Notes under the pieces: model-generated
Seen by the model: only the letters and a program-made list of their open reading frames with translations
Databases searched by the model: none
Told to the model about the DNA's origin: nothing
Source of the DNA: Mixta sp. Marseille-Q2659
GTDB lineage: Bacteria; Pseudomonadota; Gammaproteobacteria; Enterobacterales; Enterobacteriaceae
NCBI RefSeq assembly: GCF_940807255.1
Contig: NZ_CALNWY010000006.1
Span: forward strand, 125,389-189,388
DNA: 64,000 nucleotides
Direction: 5' to 3'
Position numbers and translations under genes: made by a program
In this document: positions 1 to 10,934 of the stretch, one piece after another
Numbering within the stretch: position 1 is the stretch's first letter
How the letters are laid out: the number at the start of each line of letters is the position of its first letter

Positions 1-1725
1 CCAGCCATAGTTGAAGGTGAAATCATCCGCAGAATATTCACTTTTACCTGAAATATCCGGATGCTGACCAACCGACTCCAGATAACGCCACATGGCCACC
101 TGCGGCTGCATATTCGACAGGTCGTTATGCACATAGCCAAGGCCGACGCGCAGCGTGTTATTTTCATTAACCGGGAAGCCCAGCGTGCCGTCCAGACCAT
201 AACTCTTGTTGGTATAGTCAGAAAGGTCAGCGTCATCTGCTTTAAAGTCGTTATAGAAAATACGACCACCGAGGCTGACGCCGTCAACGGTGAAGTACGG
301 ATCGGTCAGCGAGAATTCCGCGTAGGTCTGATAGTCGTTTTTGGTGCCGCTGATGCCAACGGTATTACCGGTACCCAGCCAGTTATCTTGGGTTACGCCG
401 ACCTGGAAACTTACGCCGCTCTCGGTGCCGTAACCAATACCAAAGTTAAAGGTACCGGTATTACGCTCTTTCACCTTATAAACGACATCTACCTGATCCG
501 GCGTGCCTGGTACGCGTTGCGTATCGACATCTACCGTCTCGAAATAGCCGGTACGGTTCAGACGCTCTTTACCCTGCTCAACCAGATTGCTGCCCAGCCA
601 GGCGCCTTCCATCTGACGCATTTCACGGCGCAGGACGGAATCTTTTGAAGTATCGTTACCTTCAAAACGGACTTTACGTACGTAGTAACGGTTACCGGCA
701 TCGACATTCACATGCAGTTTAACCGTCTTATCGGCATCGTTGATTTCCGGCTGCGTTACCACGCGCGGATAAGCGTAACCATAACGGCCCAACAGCTGTT
801 TGATGTTGTCTTCCATTTTGGTGACTTTAGTGCCGTTATACAGCTCGCCCGGTTCAACCTTCGCCAGACTTTCAATCTCAGCGGAATGCCCGGCCATGCT
901 GCCATTCACCACCACGCCAGAAAGCTTATATTGCTCGCCTTCGTTAATGTTGATGGTGATATAGATACCTTTTTTATCCGGCGTCAGGCTGACCTGGGTG
1001 GAATCGATATTGAAACGCGCGTAGCCGCGATCGAGATAGAAGCTGCGCAGCGTTTCCAAATCGCCCGCCAGTTTCTGTTTCTGATATTTGCGATCGCCGA
1101 CCAGGTTCCACCACGGCACTTCATCACGCAGCTGGAAGCGCGAGATCAGCTCATCGGAGCTAAAGGCTTTGTTACCTACTACGTTGATCTGCTGAATCTT
1201 GGCAGAAACGCCTTCGGTGAAGACCAGCTTCAGATCGACGCGGTTGCGCGGCAACGGCGTAACTACAGCTTTAACGCTGGCGCTATATTTACCGACGCTG
1301 TAGTAGAAATCTTCCAGCCCTTTTTCGATGCTGGAGATGGTGGTGCGATCCAGCGCTTCGCCGACGCGCACGCCGGAGGCTTCAAGATTCTGTTTAAGCA
1401 TGTCATCTTTCACCGCTTTATTACCGGAGAAAGTGATGCTGGCAATGGTGGGACGCTCTTTCACCTGAACGATCAGCGTGGTGCCGTCGCGCAGAATCTG
1501 AACATCTTCGAAGTTTCCGGTAGCAAACAGGGCGCGAATGGTATTACTGATATCTTCATCATCTACCATATCACCGACACGTACCGGCATGCTGAGCAGA
1601 GCCGCACCGACAGCAACTCGCTGAAGTCCTTCGAAATGGATGTCCTTCACTACGAACCCGTCTGCACCGTAAACGGTGGCGCTGCTAAACAGCAGCGACG
1701 CTATGAGCAACTTTTTCATCGCCAT
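1..1725 (-). CDS. bamA: BamA, outer membrane protein assembly factor (3' part outside window)
   Basis: BamA is the outer-membrane core of the BAM complex that folds and inserts beta-barrel proteins. The visible 575 codons start [15 protein letters not shown] with a Sec signal peptide ending near residue 20, followed by five POTRA repeats (roughly residues 22-420) and the first barrel strands. The reading is nearly colinear with the E. coli protein, including the NEW-like stretch [10 protein letters not shown] near residue 350. About 230 C-terminal residues, including the closing strand, lie beyond position 1. The start at 1725 was chosen over the methionine at 1719 to match the known family N-terminus. 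It lies directly downstream of rseP, as in E. coli. Identification is certain. Confidence 0.98.
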   Translation of the reverse strand, partial: MAMKKLLIASLLFSSATVYGADGFVVKDIHFEGLQRVAVGAALLSMPVRVGDMVDDEDISNTIRALFATGNFEDVQILRDGTTLIVQVKERPTIASITFSGNKAVKDDMLKQNLEASGVRVGEALDRTTISSIEKGLEDFYYSVGKYSASVKAVVTPLPRNRVDLKLVFTEGVSAKIQQINVVGNKAFSSDELISRFQLRDEVPWWNLVGDRKYQKQKLAGDLETLRSFYLDRGYARFNIDSTQVSLTPDKKGIYITININEGEQYKLSGVVVNGSMAGHSAEIESLAKVEPGELYNGTKVTKMEDNIKQLLGRYGYAYPRVVTQPEINDADKTVKLHVNVDAGNRYYVRKVRFEGNDTSKDSVLRREMRQMEGAWLGSNLVEQGKERLNRTGYFETVDVDTQRVPGTPDQVDVVYKVKERNTGTFNFGIGYGTESGVSFQVGVTQDNWLGTGNTVGISGTKNDYQTYAEFSLTDPYFTVDGVSLGGRIFYNDFKADDADLSDYTNKSYGLDGTLGFPVNENNTLRVGLGYVHNDLSNMQPQVAMWRYLESVGQHPDISGKSEYSADDFTFNYGW

Positions 1726-1777
1726 CGTTGTTATGCGTTCTTCCTAACACGTCCCAGCCTGGACAACGTTCCGGTCA

Positions 1778-3118
1778 TCACAGGCGAGAGAAATCATTGA
1801 ATAGTGCAAGCCCCATTAACAGCACCAGCAAAATTGAGCCGATGCGATAACTGAAGTCCTGAACTCGCTCAGACACCGGTTTCCCTTTGATTTTTTCAAT
1901 CGCCAGGAAAAGCAGATGCCCACCATCTAATACCGGTAACGGGAAGAGATTAATAATACCGAGGTTTACGCTAATAAGTGCGAGAAACATCAGATAATAA
2001 ATCATCCCGTATTCCGCTGACATCCCGGCGCCTTGCGCGATAGAAATCGGCCCGCTCAGATTGTTCAGCTTAACATCGCCGGTGACCAGTTTGCCAAGCA
2101 TGCCAACCGTCAGCTTCATTAACTGCCAGGTTTTCTCCCCGGCCTCGCCAATTGCAGCGAACGGACCATACTGGCGTACCGTTTTATACTCTTCCGGCAG
2201 CGGCAGCACGCGCGGTACGACGCCGGCAAATCCTTCAGTCCCTTTTGCGGCTGGCGTCAGCGTCAGGCTGACGGTCTCACCCTGGCGTTCAACATCCACG
2301 GCAATCGCCTTATTCGGACTTTCCCGCACAAGGTTAACAAAACCTCGCCAGTCTGCCAGCGGCTGACCATCGACTTTAACGATCCTGTCACCTGCTTGCA
2401 AACCTGCCGCGCTGGCGGGCGAATTTGCCTGCACCTGCGCCAGAACCGTTTCAATCTCAGGGCCACGCGGTTCAATACCTAATGCGACAACCGGATCTTG
2501 CTTATCCGGTTCGAAATGCCAGTTACGCAGATCGACCCGTTTTTCCACCCGCTGCGATGAGCCAAACGGCGCCAGACTTAAGGTCACTTCGGCATCGCCG
2601 ATTTTCCCCACCAGCGCCATACGCACAGCATCCCAGTCAGGCGTTTCGATACCGTCAACGGCTTTAAGTTCCATACCGGGCAAAATTTGCGCCTCTGCAG
2701 CCACCGAGCCGTTCAGGATTTCGCCCGTCACCGGACGCACGCCAGGGACGCCGTGAATAAAGACCAGCCAGTAAGCAAAGATAGCAAACAGGAAATTAGC
2801 AATCGGACCGGCGGCAATCACCGCGGCGCGTTGCCATACCGTTTTGTTGTTGAAGGATTGATGACGCAGCTCCGGCGGCACGCTTTCAACGCGTTCATCC
2901 AGCATTTTGACGTAGCCGCCAAGCGGAATAAGCGCGATAACATATTCGGTGCCAAGCCGATCGCGACGGCGCCAGAGCGCTTTACCAAATCCCACGGAAA
3001 AACGCTCTACTTTAATGCCGCAGCGACGCGCTACCCAAAAATGACCAAACTCATGAACAGTAATCAGTACGCCCAGCGCAACGATAAAGGCAGCAAGACT
3101 CCAGATAAAGCTCAGCAT
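1778..3118 (-). CDS. rseP: RseP, site-2 intramembrane zinc protease of the sigma-E pathway
   Basis: RseP cleaves the anti-sigma factor RseA inside the inner membrane after DegS has cut it, which releases sigma-E; it also clears signal-peptide remnants. The protein is 446 residues. The zinc motif HEFGH lies at about residues 22-26 in the first membrane segment, and the third metal ligand region is [13 protein letters not shown] near residue 395. Two PDZ domains occupy the periplasmic middle part. E. coli RseP has 450 residues. It is transcribed between cdsA and bamA, so envelope-stress control and outer-membrane assembly are neighbours. The start ATG at 3118 lies 12 bases after the cdsA stop codon. 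Confidence 0.97.
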   Translation of the reverse strand: MLSFIWSLAAFIVALGVLITVHEFGHFWVARRCGIKVERFSVGFGKALWRRRDRLGTEYVIALIPLGGYVKMLDERVESVPPELRHQSFNNKTVWQRAAVIAAGPIANFLFAIFAYWLVFIHGVPGVRPVTGEILNGSVAAEAQILPGMELKAVDGIETPDWDAVRMALVGKIGDAEVTLSLAPFGSSQRVEKRVDLRNWHFEPDKQDPVVALGIEPRGPEIETVLAQVQANSPASAAGLQAGDRIVKVDGQPLADWRGFVNLVRESPNKAIAVDVERQGETVSLTLTPAAKGTEGFAGVVPRVLPLPEEYKTVRQYGPFAAIGEAGEKTWQLMKLTVGMLGKLVTGDVKLNNLSGPISIAQGAGMSAEYGMIYYLMFLALISVNLGIINLFPLPVLDGGHLLFLAIEKIKGKPVSERVQDFSYRIGSILLVLLMGLALFNDFSRL

Positions 3119-3130
3119 AACGTCTTGTCC

Positions 3131-3986
3131 TTACAGCGTCCTGAACACCAGCAGCAGCAGACAGGCGAAAACCGGTACCGCAGCAGTCAGGCTATCGATA
3201 CGATCGAGAATGCCGCCGTGGCCGGGGATCAGGTTTCCGCTGTCTTTAATTCCGGCTTCACGTTTGAACATGCTTTCAGTAAGATCGCCGAGTACGGAAG
3301 CGAGCGCAGCTTACCGAGCAAACCAGCAGTACGCTCGGCGTTACGCTCAGCGGTGCCCACAGGCCGAACAGCCAGGCGATGATAGCTGAAGTAAGCAAAC
3401 CGCCGAAAAAACCTTCCCAGGTTTTACCCGGAGAAACCTTCGGCGCCAGCTTATGTTTGCCGAACAGGCGACCAAACATATAGGCGCCGGAATCCGCGCC
3501 CCAGACCAGAATCATCACATACAGCAGCCACCAGGCGCCGGCGAAGTGATCGCTCTCATAGTGATACTGGCGCAGCGCAACCATGCCGCAGAAAAAAGGC
3601 ACGATAGTTAATACGCCGAAGAATAACCGCAGCACGCGCGAATGGCGCCAGAAGCCAGCAGAGCCCGGATAGAACAGCACCAGCAGCAAGGCGACGATCC
3701 ACCATGTCAGTGCAGCCCAAAGCGATCCGCCGATTTGCGGTAACTGAATGGCATGTTGATAAGGCGGAAGCGTAAACAGCATAACGGCAAGCAGCAGGCC
3801 GCAAAACACGGCCAGCCAGATGCGTTGAAGACGGGAGGTAAAGCCAGCGAACTGACCCCATTCCCAGGCGGCCAGCATACATACCACCAGCGTGGTAATC
3901 GCGAATCCAGATGGCGGTAACCAGAAAAGCGCAGCGATCACCAGAGGGATCAAAATGAACGCTGTAATCAGACGTGACTTCAGCAA
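3131..3986 (-). pseudogene. cdsA: cdsA, phosphatidate cytidylyltransferase, frameshifted in this sequence
   Basis: CdsA makes CDP-diacylglycerol from CTP and phosphatidic acid and is essential in E. coli. The reading starts at 3986 and follows the family for about 218 residues (membrane segments, KVSPGKTWEGFFGG), then loses frame near 3311, where GTA is followed by a single extra A before GCT GCG. The family signature ([13 protein letters not shown], then [11 protein letters not shown]) and the C-terminus FRTL continue in another frame to the TAA at 3131. The total span is 856 bases, exactly two fewer than the 858 expected for 285 codons plus stop, so a 2-base deletion is the simplest reading. 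As the gene is essential, a sequence error is likely. Confidence 0.93.
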
Positions 3987-4004
3987 AGGTTACCCCCAGG
4001 GCGC

Positions 4005-4757
4005 TCAGGCGCCGCCAGGTGCTGCGCCGCCAAATCGACGCTCACGATGTGAGAAAGCATTCATTGCACCTTCAAAAACTTGTTCGTCAAAATCAGGCCA
4101 GAGAACATCGGTAAAATAAAATTCCGCATAGGCGATTTGCCACAGCAGGAAGTTACTGATGCGATGCTCTCCCCCGGTCCTTATTACCAGATCCACCGGT
4201 GCCAAATCGTGCATACAGAGAAATCCGGACAGCGTAGTTTCTTCGATCTGGTCAGGACGGAGCAATCCTTCCTGCACCTGCTCGGCTATCTTTTTTACGC
4301 CGTGAATAATATCCCAACGGCCGCCATAATTCGCGGCAATGTTGAGAGTTAATCCATTATTTTGTTGAGTAAGTTCCTCAGCGCGACGAATGCGCTCCTG
4401 TAAGCGTGAATTAAAACGGCTAATATCGCCAATAATTCTTAACCGAACATTGTGTTTGTGCAGGCTTTTTACTTCGCTATCCAGCGCCCAGACAAACAGC
4501 TCCATCAGCGCCACCACTTCCTGCGCCGGACGGGACCAGTTCTCGCTACTAAAGGCATAAAGCGTGAGTGCTTCCAGTTTATGACTAACGGCAAAGCTTA
4601 CGGCGCGACGCACCGATTTCACTCCCGCTTTATGACCAGAAACACGGAGTTTACCCTGATTTTTCGCCCAGCGGCCGTTGCCATCCATGATGATGGCCAC
4701 ATGGCGCGGGCCTGTCCGCTGCTGGTCATCGGTTGTTATTTGAGTTTCGGACGACAT
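4005..4757 (-). CDS. uppS: Undecaprenyl diphosphate synthase
   Basis: UppS condenses eight isopentenyl units onto farnesyl diphosphate in cis and gives the C55 lipid carrier for peptidoglycan and O-antigen. The 250 residues contain the signature HVAIIMDGNGRWAK near residue 20, with the magnesium-binding Asp, and the C-terminal RTGGEHRISNFLLWQ and ELYFTD-like segments of the substrate pocket. E. coli UppS has 253 residues. It sits 18 bases upstream of cdsA and is presumably cotranscribed with cdsA, rseP and bamA. A terminator lies between it and dxr, so uppS probably has its own promoter in the 188-base gap. Confidence 0.97.
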   Translation of the reverse strand: MSSETQITTDDQQRTGPRHVAIIMDGNGRWAKNQGKLRVSGHKAGVKSVRRAVSFAVSHKLEALTLYAFSSENWSRPAQEVVALMELFVWALDSEVKSLHKHNVRLRIIGDISRFNSRLQERIRRAEELTQQNNGLTLNIAANYGGRWDIIHGVKKIAEQVQEGLLRPDQIEETTLSGFLCMHDLAPVDLVIRTGGEHRISNFLLWQIAYAEFYFTDVLWPDFDEQVFEGAMNAFSHRERRFGGAAPGGA

Positions 4758-4822
4758 AACGCGTATTCATTTCCTTTCATCAGAAATACAGCGGCTTCTG
4801 AATACATTTCCCGTGCGGCTGT

Positions 4823-4846
4823 AAAAAAGCCGTGACGACCACGGCT
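4823..4846 (-). terminator. Intrinsic terminator downstream of dxr
   Basis: On the minus strand a 7-bp stem, AGCCGTG / CACGGCT with a 5-base loop, is followed by a run of six T. It lies between the dxr stop (4946) and the uppS start (4757). Confidence 0.8.
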
Positions 4847-4945
4847 CTGTTCACCGCTTTGGCTGTGTGTAAATGCGAAACGGGAGCCGGGGACTATACC
4901 AGTTTCATCCCAGGCTCACAAATAGCGACCACGCAAATCCGTGAA

Positions 4946-6148
4946 TTAACCGGCTTTGGCGAAACGCGGCAACAGCGCCTGCGCGGCACGTCGCGACTCG
5001 CTATCAATGGCCAGTACCGCTTCCACGCTCTCTGGTTCGGCATGATGAAGCGATGCCAATACTGCGGCATTAAGCGCGGCAATATCGGTAAAGCGAATCT
5101 GCGCGTTCAAAAACGCTGCAACCGCAATTTCATTTGCCGCATTAAGCGCGGTGGTTGCCGCCTGCCCCTGTTCACACGCTTCCATTGCCAGCTTCAGGCA
5201 GGGATAACGATTAAAATCGGGTTCGGCGAAGGTTAACGCCTTCATGCGGGTGAAATCGAGCGGCGTTACGCCAGCTTCTACACGCTGCGGCCAGGCCATC
5301 GTATGCGCGATCGGCGTCCGCATATCGGGGGAACCCAGCTGTGCCAGTACGCTGCCATCGCGGTAACGCACCATAGAGTGAATAACCGACTGCGGATGCA
5401 AAATCACTTCCATCTGCGCATCGGTCGCATTAAACAGCCAGCGGGCTTCAATGTATTCCAGGCCTTTATTCATCATAGTGGCGGAGTCAACGGAGATTTT
5501 TCGCCCCATCGACCAGTTCGGATGCGCGCAGGCCTGCTCCGGCGTAACCGTTGCCAGGGCAGAGAGCGGCGTGTCACGAAACGGTCCACCTGATCCCGTA
5601 AGGATAATCGACTCAATGCCGTTTTCCTGCAGGTTAGCGTATCCTAACTGTTGCTGGATGGAAGCAGGCAAACTCTGAAAAATCGCATTATGCTCGCTAT
5701 CGACGGGCAGCAATCGCGCGCCGCTGGCGCTTACCGCCTCCATAAATAAACGGCCGCACGTGACAAGCGATTCTTTATTTGCCAGCAGTACCGTTTTACC
5801 GGCGCGAATGGCTGAAAGCGTCGGCAACAGGCCCGCCGCGCCGACTATCGCCGCCATAACCTGATCAACGTCATCCAGCGCGGCCAGCTGACAGGCAGCC
5901 TCTTCTCCGGCCATGACCTCGGTATTAACGCCCAGCGCGCTTAAACGCTGGCGCAGCAGGCCAGCACTGACATCATCCGCCATGGCGGCAAACGCCGGAC
6001 GGAAACGCAGACACTGCTCGGCCATTAACTCGACGTTAAAGCCTGCAACCAGTGCTTTTACCGCGTACAGATGGGGATTTGCCTGCACCACCGCCAGCGT
6101 ATTAGTGCCAATCGAACCGGTGGAGCCGAGAATGGTTAATTGCTTCAT
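4946..6148 (-). CDS. dxr: 1-deoxy-D-xylulose 5-phosphate reductoisomerase
   Basis: Dxr performs the committed step of the methylerythritol phosphate route to isoprenoids, converting DXP to MEP with NADPH and a divalent metal. The protein has 400 residues (E. coli 398). The N-terminal Rossmann motif is [12 protein letters not shown], and the metal and substrate loop residues are in [12 protein letters not shown] (about residues 147-158) and [17 protein letters not shown] (about residues 210-226). It lies upstream of uppS, which uses isoprenoid units made by this pathway. A terminator on each side suggests a transcription unit of its own. The start ATG at 6148 matches the family N-terminus [14 protein letters not shown]. 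Confidence 0.97.
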   Translation of the reverse strand: MKQLTILGSTGSIGTNTLAVVQANPHLYAVKALVAGFNVELMAEQCLRFRPAFAAMADDVSAGLLRQRLSALGVNTEVMAGEEAACQLAALDDVDQVMAAIVGAAGLLPTLSAIRAGKTVLLANKESLVTCGRLFMEAVSASGARLLPVDSEHNAIFQSLPASIQQQLGYANLQENGIESIILTGSGGPFRDTPLSALATVTPEQACAHPNWSMGRKISVDSATMMNKGLEYIEARWLFNATDAQMEVILHPQSVIHSMVRYRDGSVLAQLGSPDMRTPIAHTMAWPQRVEAGVTPLDFTRMKALTFAEPDFNRYPCLKLAMEACEQGQAATTALNAANEIAVAAFLNAQIRFTDIAALNAAVLASLHHAEPESVEAVLAIDSESRRAAQALLPRFAKAG

Positions 6149-6223
6149 GAGGCCGCTCTGTGTGGGAATTTGGACACGGCGCTACAGAGAATGCGCCAGT
6201 GCGCCAACAATGTGTGACAAAGC

Positions 6224-6268
6224 AAAACGCCGTCAAACAGCGTAACACTACGCTGCGGACGGCGTTTT
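6224..6268 (-). terminator. Long bidirectional hairpin terminator after frr
   Basis: A nested inverted repeat. The outer arms AAAACGCCGTC (6224-6234) and GACGGCGTTTT (6258-6268) and the inner arms CAGCGTA (6238-6244) and TACGCTG (6249-6255) are perfect. It is T-rich on both sides, so it can stop transcripts in both directions. It lies 18 bases past the frr stop. Confidence 0.85.
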
Positions 6269-6285
6269 ACAGAGGCCGGATGGAA

Positions 6286-6843
6286 TCAGAAGTCCATCAG
6301 CTCCGTTTCTTTTTCAGCCAGCGCGGCATCAACTTTCTTGATATACGCGTCGGTCATTTTCTGGATTTCATCCTGCGCGCGGCGCTCTTCATCTTCGCCG
6401 ATCGCTTTATCTTTCAGCAGCGCTTTGATTTTGTCGTTGGCGTCGCGACGCACGTTACGCACGGAAACGCGACCCTGCTCGGCTTCGCCGCGCACAACCT
6501 TGATCAGGTCTTTACGACGTTCTTCCGTCAGCGCAGGCAGCGGCACGCGAATATCTGTGCCAGCTGAACTCGGGTTGAGGCCGAGATCGGATGACATAAT
6601 CGCTTTTTCAACGGCCTGACTCAGGGAGCGGTCAAAAACGTTGATCTTCAGCGTGCGTGAGTCTTCGACGGTAACGTTGGCCAGCTGGCGCAGCGGAGTC
6701 GGCGTACCGTAATATTCTACTACGATACCGTCGAGAAGCGCTGGTGATGCGCGGCCAGTGCGTACTTTGCCGATGTTATTTTTGAACGCCTCAACGCATT
6801 TTTCCATGCGCGTGTCGGCATCTTTTTTGATGTCGTTAATCAC
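6286..6843 (-). CDS. frr: Ribosome recycling factor
   Basis: RRF splits post-termination ribosomes together with EF-G. The start is a GTG at 6843, which gives [13 protein letters not shown] and 185 residues, exactly the E. coli length; reading from upstream would add an unrelated N-terminal extension. The core segments [15 protein letters not shown] and [28 protein letters not shown] form the three-helix bundle tip that contacts 23S rRNA. It is the last gene of the rpsB-tsf-pyrH-frr series, all on the minus strand, and it ends at a strong hairpin. GTG is unusual for the neighbourhood, but the alignment is unambiguous. Confidence 0.97.
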   Translation of the reverse strand: MINDIKKDADTRMEKCVEAFKNNIGKVRTGRASPALLDGIVVEYYGTPTPLRQLANVTVEDSRTLKINVFDRSLSQAVEKAIMSSDLGLNPSSAGTDIRVPLPALTEERRKDLIKVVRGEAEQGRVSVRNVRRDANDKIKALLKDKAIGEDEERRAQDEIQKMTDAYIKKVDAALAEKETELMDF

Positions 6844-6984
6844 GTTGTAACCCTTGGATTCTGTTTGACCTGCCACAGCGAGCGTGTCAGGAAACGGTAA
6901 AATTCGTCGATAATCCTGAACGGTGCGCGCCGCCTGTTTACGCCGCGCCAACAGAATATACCTTATTTTACGCCGTGACGGATA

Positions 6985-7710
6985 TTAATGCGTAATCAGG
7001 GTGCCTTCTTTTTCACCCATCACGACACGACGCAGCGCGCCCGGCTTATTCATATTGAAAACACGAATCGGCAGCTGATGATCGCGCGCCAGGGTAAAGG
7101 CCGCCAAATCCATCACTTTCAGCTCACGCTCCAGCACTTCCTGATAGGATAGCTGATCGTACAGCGTGGCATCTGGCGTTTTCACCGGATCGGCAGAATA
7201 AACGCCGTCAACTTTGGTCGCTTTCAGCACCACGTCAGCTTCAATGTCGATACCGCGCAGGCAGGCGGCGGAGTCCGTGGTAAAGAATGGATTGCCGGTA
7301 CCGGCGGAGAAAATAACCACGCGATTATTGCGCAGCAGGCTGATGGCTTCCGCCCAGCTGTAGTTGTCGCACACACCGTTAAGCGGGATAGCAGACATCA
7401 AACGCGCGTTCACATAGGCGCGGTGCAGCGCATCACGCATCGCCAGGCCGTTCATGACGGTCGCCAGCATGCCCATATGGTCGCCGACAACGCGGTTCAT
7501 GCCCGCCTGGGCCAGACCGGCGCCGCGGAACAGGTTACCCCCACCAATAACGACGCCAACCTGAATACCCAGCTCTACCAGCTCTTTAATTTCCTGAGCC
7601 ATGCGATCGAGTACGCTTGCGTCGATGCCGAAACCTTCGGCGCCCTGCAGCGCTTCGCCACTGAGTTTTAGCAGGATACGTTGATAAACAGGTTTTGCAT
7701 TGGTAGCCAT
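6985..7710 (-). CDS. pyrH: UMP kinase
   Basis: PyrH phosphorylates UMP to UDP. It is an amino-acid-kinase fold hexamer, GTP-activated and UTP-inhibited. The 241 residues equal the E. coli length. The motifs are [11 protein letters not shown] near residue 10, [12 protein letters not shown] near 52, and [18 protein letters not shown] near 138-155. The start [11 protein letters not shown] at 7710 was chosen because the two codons before it (MT) are not conserved. It lies between tsf and frr; a terminator hairpin after tsf separates it partly from the ribosomal genes. Confidence 0.97.
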   Translation of the reverse strand: MATNAKPVYQRILLKLSGEALQGAEGFGIDASVLDRMAQEIKELVELGIQVGVVIGGGNLFRGAGLAQAGMNRVVGDHMGMLATVMNGLAMRDALHRAYVNARLMSAIPLNGVCDNYSWAEAISLLRNNRVVIFSAGTGNPFFTTDSAACLRGIDIEADVVLKATKVDGVYSADPVKTPDATLYDQLSYQEVLERELKVMDLAAFTLARDHQLPIRVFNMNKPGALRRVVMGEKEGTLITH

Positions 7711-7828
7711 GGTCATTTTTTCCTGGAAGCTATCATGAAAATGAGGAGTTAAATCCGATCTATCATCCGCTTAGCGGGTAAGGATTGCTATTGGGATGAG
7801 ACTGAAAAATGCTGAAGATCTCAGACAA

Positions 7829-7856
7829 AAAAGAACCGCCGATTGGCGGTTCTTTT
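7829..7856 (-). terminator. Intrinsic terminator after tsf
   Basis: A perfect 12-bp inverted repeat, AAAAGAACCGCC / GGCGGTTCTTTT with loop GATT, ends eight bases past the tsf stop and is T-rich on the minus strand. Confidence 0.9.
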
Positions 7857-7863
7857 GGGACCA

Positions 7864-8715
7864 TTAAGACTGCTTGGACATGGCCGCAACTTCTGCAGCG
7901 AAGTCGCTTTCAACTTTCTCAATGCCTTCGCCCACTTCGAAGCGGATGAAGTTAACCACGTCAGCGTTTTTCTCTTTCAGCAGCTGACCAACGGTTTTGC
8001 TCGGATCCATCACGAACTGCTGACCGGTCAGAGAAACTTCACCGGTGAACTTGTTCATACGACCCTGAACCATTTTCTCCGCGATTTCGCGCGGTTTGCC
8101 AGACTGCATAGCGATGTCCAGCTGGATCTGATGCTCGCGCTCAACCACGTCAGCCGGTACGTCTTCCGGTTTCACGTATTCAGGCTTGCTCGCCGCAACG
8201 TGCATCGCAACGTGCTTAACCAGCTCTTCGTCAGCGCCGGTAGCAGAAACCAGAACGCCGATACGTGCGCCGTGCAGGTAAGAACCAATCACGTCGCCTT
8301 CCAGGATAGCAACACGACGGATGTTGATGTTTTCACCGATTTTCGCCACCAGCGCAGTACGCTGATCTTCGAATTTCGCTTTCAGCACGTCGATGTCAGC
8401 GATACGCTCAGCGGTCGCGGCAGCGATAACTTCTTTACCAAATGCCAGGAAGCCAGCATCTTTAGCAACGAAGTCAGTTTCGCAGTTCAGCTCAACGATC
8501 ACGCCGGTGTTGCCAGCAACTTCAGCCAGGATCACACCTTCAGCAGCAACGCGACCAGATTTCTTCGCTGCTTTCGCCTGACCAGACTTACGCATGTTGT
8601 CAATCGCCAGCTCGATGTCGCCATTCGCTTCAACCAGCGCTTTTTTACATTCCATCATGCCAGCGCCAGTACGCTCGCGCAGTTCTTTTACCAGAGCAGC
8701 GGTAATATCAGCCAT
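7864..8715 (-). CDS. tsf: Elongation factor Ts
   Basis: EF-Ts is the guanine nucleotide exchange factor for EF-Tu. The 283 residues match the E. coli length. The N-terminal UBA-like domain has the signature [16 protein letters not shown] (about residues 12-27), and the contact motif [15 protein letters not shown] lies near residues 76-90, with the catalytic TDFVA of the family. The C-terminal module is present. It is downstream of rpsB in the classic rpsB-tsf operon, with an internal terminator between the two that usually lowers tsf expression relative to rpsB. Confidence 0.98.
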   Translation of the reverse strand: MADITAALVKELRERTGAGMMECKKALVEANGDIELAIDNMRKSGQAKAAKKSGRVAAEGVILAEVAGNTGVIVELNCETDFVAKDAGFLAFGKEVIAAATAERIADIDVLKAKFEDQRTALVAKIGENINIRRVAILEGDVIGSYLHGARIGVLVSATGADEELVKHVAMHVAASKPEYVKPEDVPADVVEREHQIQLDIAMQSGKPREIAEKMVQGRMNKFTGEVSLTGQQFVMDPSKTVGQLLKEKNADVVNFIRFEVGEGIEKVESDFAAEVAAMSKQS

Positions 8716-8889
8716 TCTCTCTTCCTCAGTTGTCTGTTGCCTGCGGTTCTCCCGCTGGTGCGGGAAACAGCCGCCACGGCTTTGCCAGGGCGACCAGCCT
8801 GCTTGCCCGCTTAACCTTCAGCGGACCCACAGCCCTGTTCGCAGGAGTGCTTCGCAGCCAGATTCGGCACCGCCTGACCGGCTGCGGTT

Positions 8890-8920
8890 AAAAAAATAAA
8901 GGGGCCACAAGCGGCCCCTT
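8890..8920 (-). terminator. Partial terminator between rpsB and tsf
   Basis: On the minus strand the stem AAGGGGCC / GGCCCCTT (8899-8920) is followed by a T-rich run. Its position inside the rpsB-tsf operon fits the attenuating terminator known from E. coli. Confidence 0.85.
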
Positions 8921-8966
8921 ACAGATCACATCTGAATGATAAGGGCTCTGTACAGAGCAAACCTTA

Positions 8967-9800
<834 letters not shown>

Positions 9801-10057
9801 AGATTTATGCGATTCCAGCAGGGCTTTCGGCCTTACATGGAATCGTCGGCGCGCTTTATACCATAAAGCACTATTTGACGCCAATAATAGTTCGCGTCGT
9901 TTCTCAGCGCATTTAATGCCGCTGCTCACTTTCCGTAATGATTACAATAACCGCCAGCCGTTGGTTAACGCTCAGTGGCAGCCCACTGGCTGACCTGCTA
10001 ACATGGCACCACTTGCTCTATTATTGTCGAAAATGACGACAACTGCGGATAAAATTC

Positions 10058-10852
10058 ATGGCAATTTCAATTAAAACCCCTGAAGAAATCGAAAAAATGC
10101 GCGTGGCGGGACGTCTGGCCGCCGAGGTGCTGGAGATGATCGAACCTTATGTGAAGCCGGGCGTCTCCACCGGCGAACTCGATCGCATTTGCAACGACTA
10201 TATCGTTAATACACAGCACGCCGTCTCCGCCAGCCTCGGCTACCACGGTTTTCCGAAATCGGTCTGCATTTCGGTCAATGATGTGGTGTGTCACGGCATT
10301 CCCAGCGACGACAAACTGCTAAAAGATGGCGACATCGTCAATATCGACGTCACGGTCATTAAAGATGAGTATCACGGTGACACGTCGAAAATGTACATCG
10401 TCGGCAAACCGACCATTCAGGGCGAGCGCCTGTGCCGCATTACACAGGAAAGCCTTTATCTGGCGCTGCGCCTGGTGAAGCCGGGCATCCGCCTGCGTAC
10501 TCTGGGCCGCGAAATTCAGAAGTTTGTCGAAGCGCAGGACTTCTCCGTGGTACGTGAATATTGCGGACACGGCATCGGCAAAGGCTTCCATGAAGAGCCG
10601 CAGGTGCTGCATTATGATGCGGACGACGGCGGCGTGGTGCTGCAGGCAGGCATGACCTTTACCATTGAACCGATGGTAAACGCTGGTGATTATCACATCC
10701 GCAGCATGAAAGATGGCTGGACGGTAAAAACCAAAGATCGCAGCTTGTCCGCGCAGTATGAGCATACTATTGTGGTGACCGACAACGGCTGTGAAATTCT
10801 CACCTTGCGTAAAGATGACACCATTCCGGCAGTGCTGGTAAACGAAGCCTGA
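10058..10852 (+). CDS. map: Methionine aminopeptidase, type I
   Basis: MAP removes the N-terminal Met from nascent proteins whose second residue is small. The protein has 264 residues, as in E. coli. The five metal ligands fall in the conserved places: Asp in GDIVNIDVTV and HGDTSKM (near residues 97 and 108), His in CGHGIGKGFHEEP (near 171), and Glu in TIEPMV (near 204) and YEHTIVV (near 235). It is divergently transcribed from rpsB and is followed by a terminator before glnD. Confidence 0.98.
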   Translation: MAISIKTPEEIEKMRVAGRLAAEVLEMIEPYVKPGVSTGELDRICNDYIVNTQHAVSASLGYHGFPKSVCISVNDVVCHGIPSDDKLLKDGDIVNIDVTVIKDEYHGDTSKMYIVGKPTIQGERLCRITQESLYLALRLVKPGIRLRTLGREIQKFVEAQDFSVVREYCGHGIGKGFHEEPQVLHYDADDGGVVLQAGMTFTIEPMVNAGDYHIRSMKDGWTVKTKDRSLSAQYEHTIVVTDNGCEILTLRKDDTIPAVLVNEA

Positions 10853-10882
10853 GGGCTACTTCCTGCCTGACGAAATGTAACG

Positions 10883-10909
10883 AAAGCCGACTCGCCGTCG
10901 GCTTTTTTT
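10883..10909 (+). terminator. Intrinsic terminator after map
   Basis: The stem AAAGCCGAC / GTCGGCTTT is followed by T7, 31 bases past the map stop and 26 bases before the glnD start. Confidence 0.85.
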
Positions 10910-10934
10910 ATGGCGAAAGCGGAGCAACTTCTCA

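Noticed and set aside
712..1800. Long plus-strand frame of 362 codons opposite bamA
   Set aside because: bamA matches its family along the whole opposite strand; the antisense product has no recognisable features.
3300..3320. Programmed ribosomal frameshift in cdsA
   Set aside because: No slippery heptamer, no downstream structure evident, and the family uses a single frame; deletion or sequence error is simpler.
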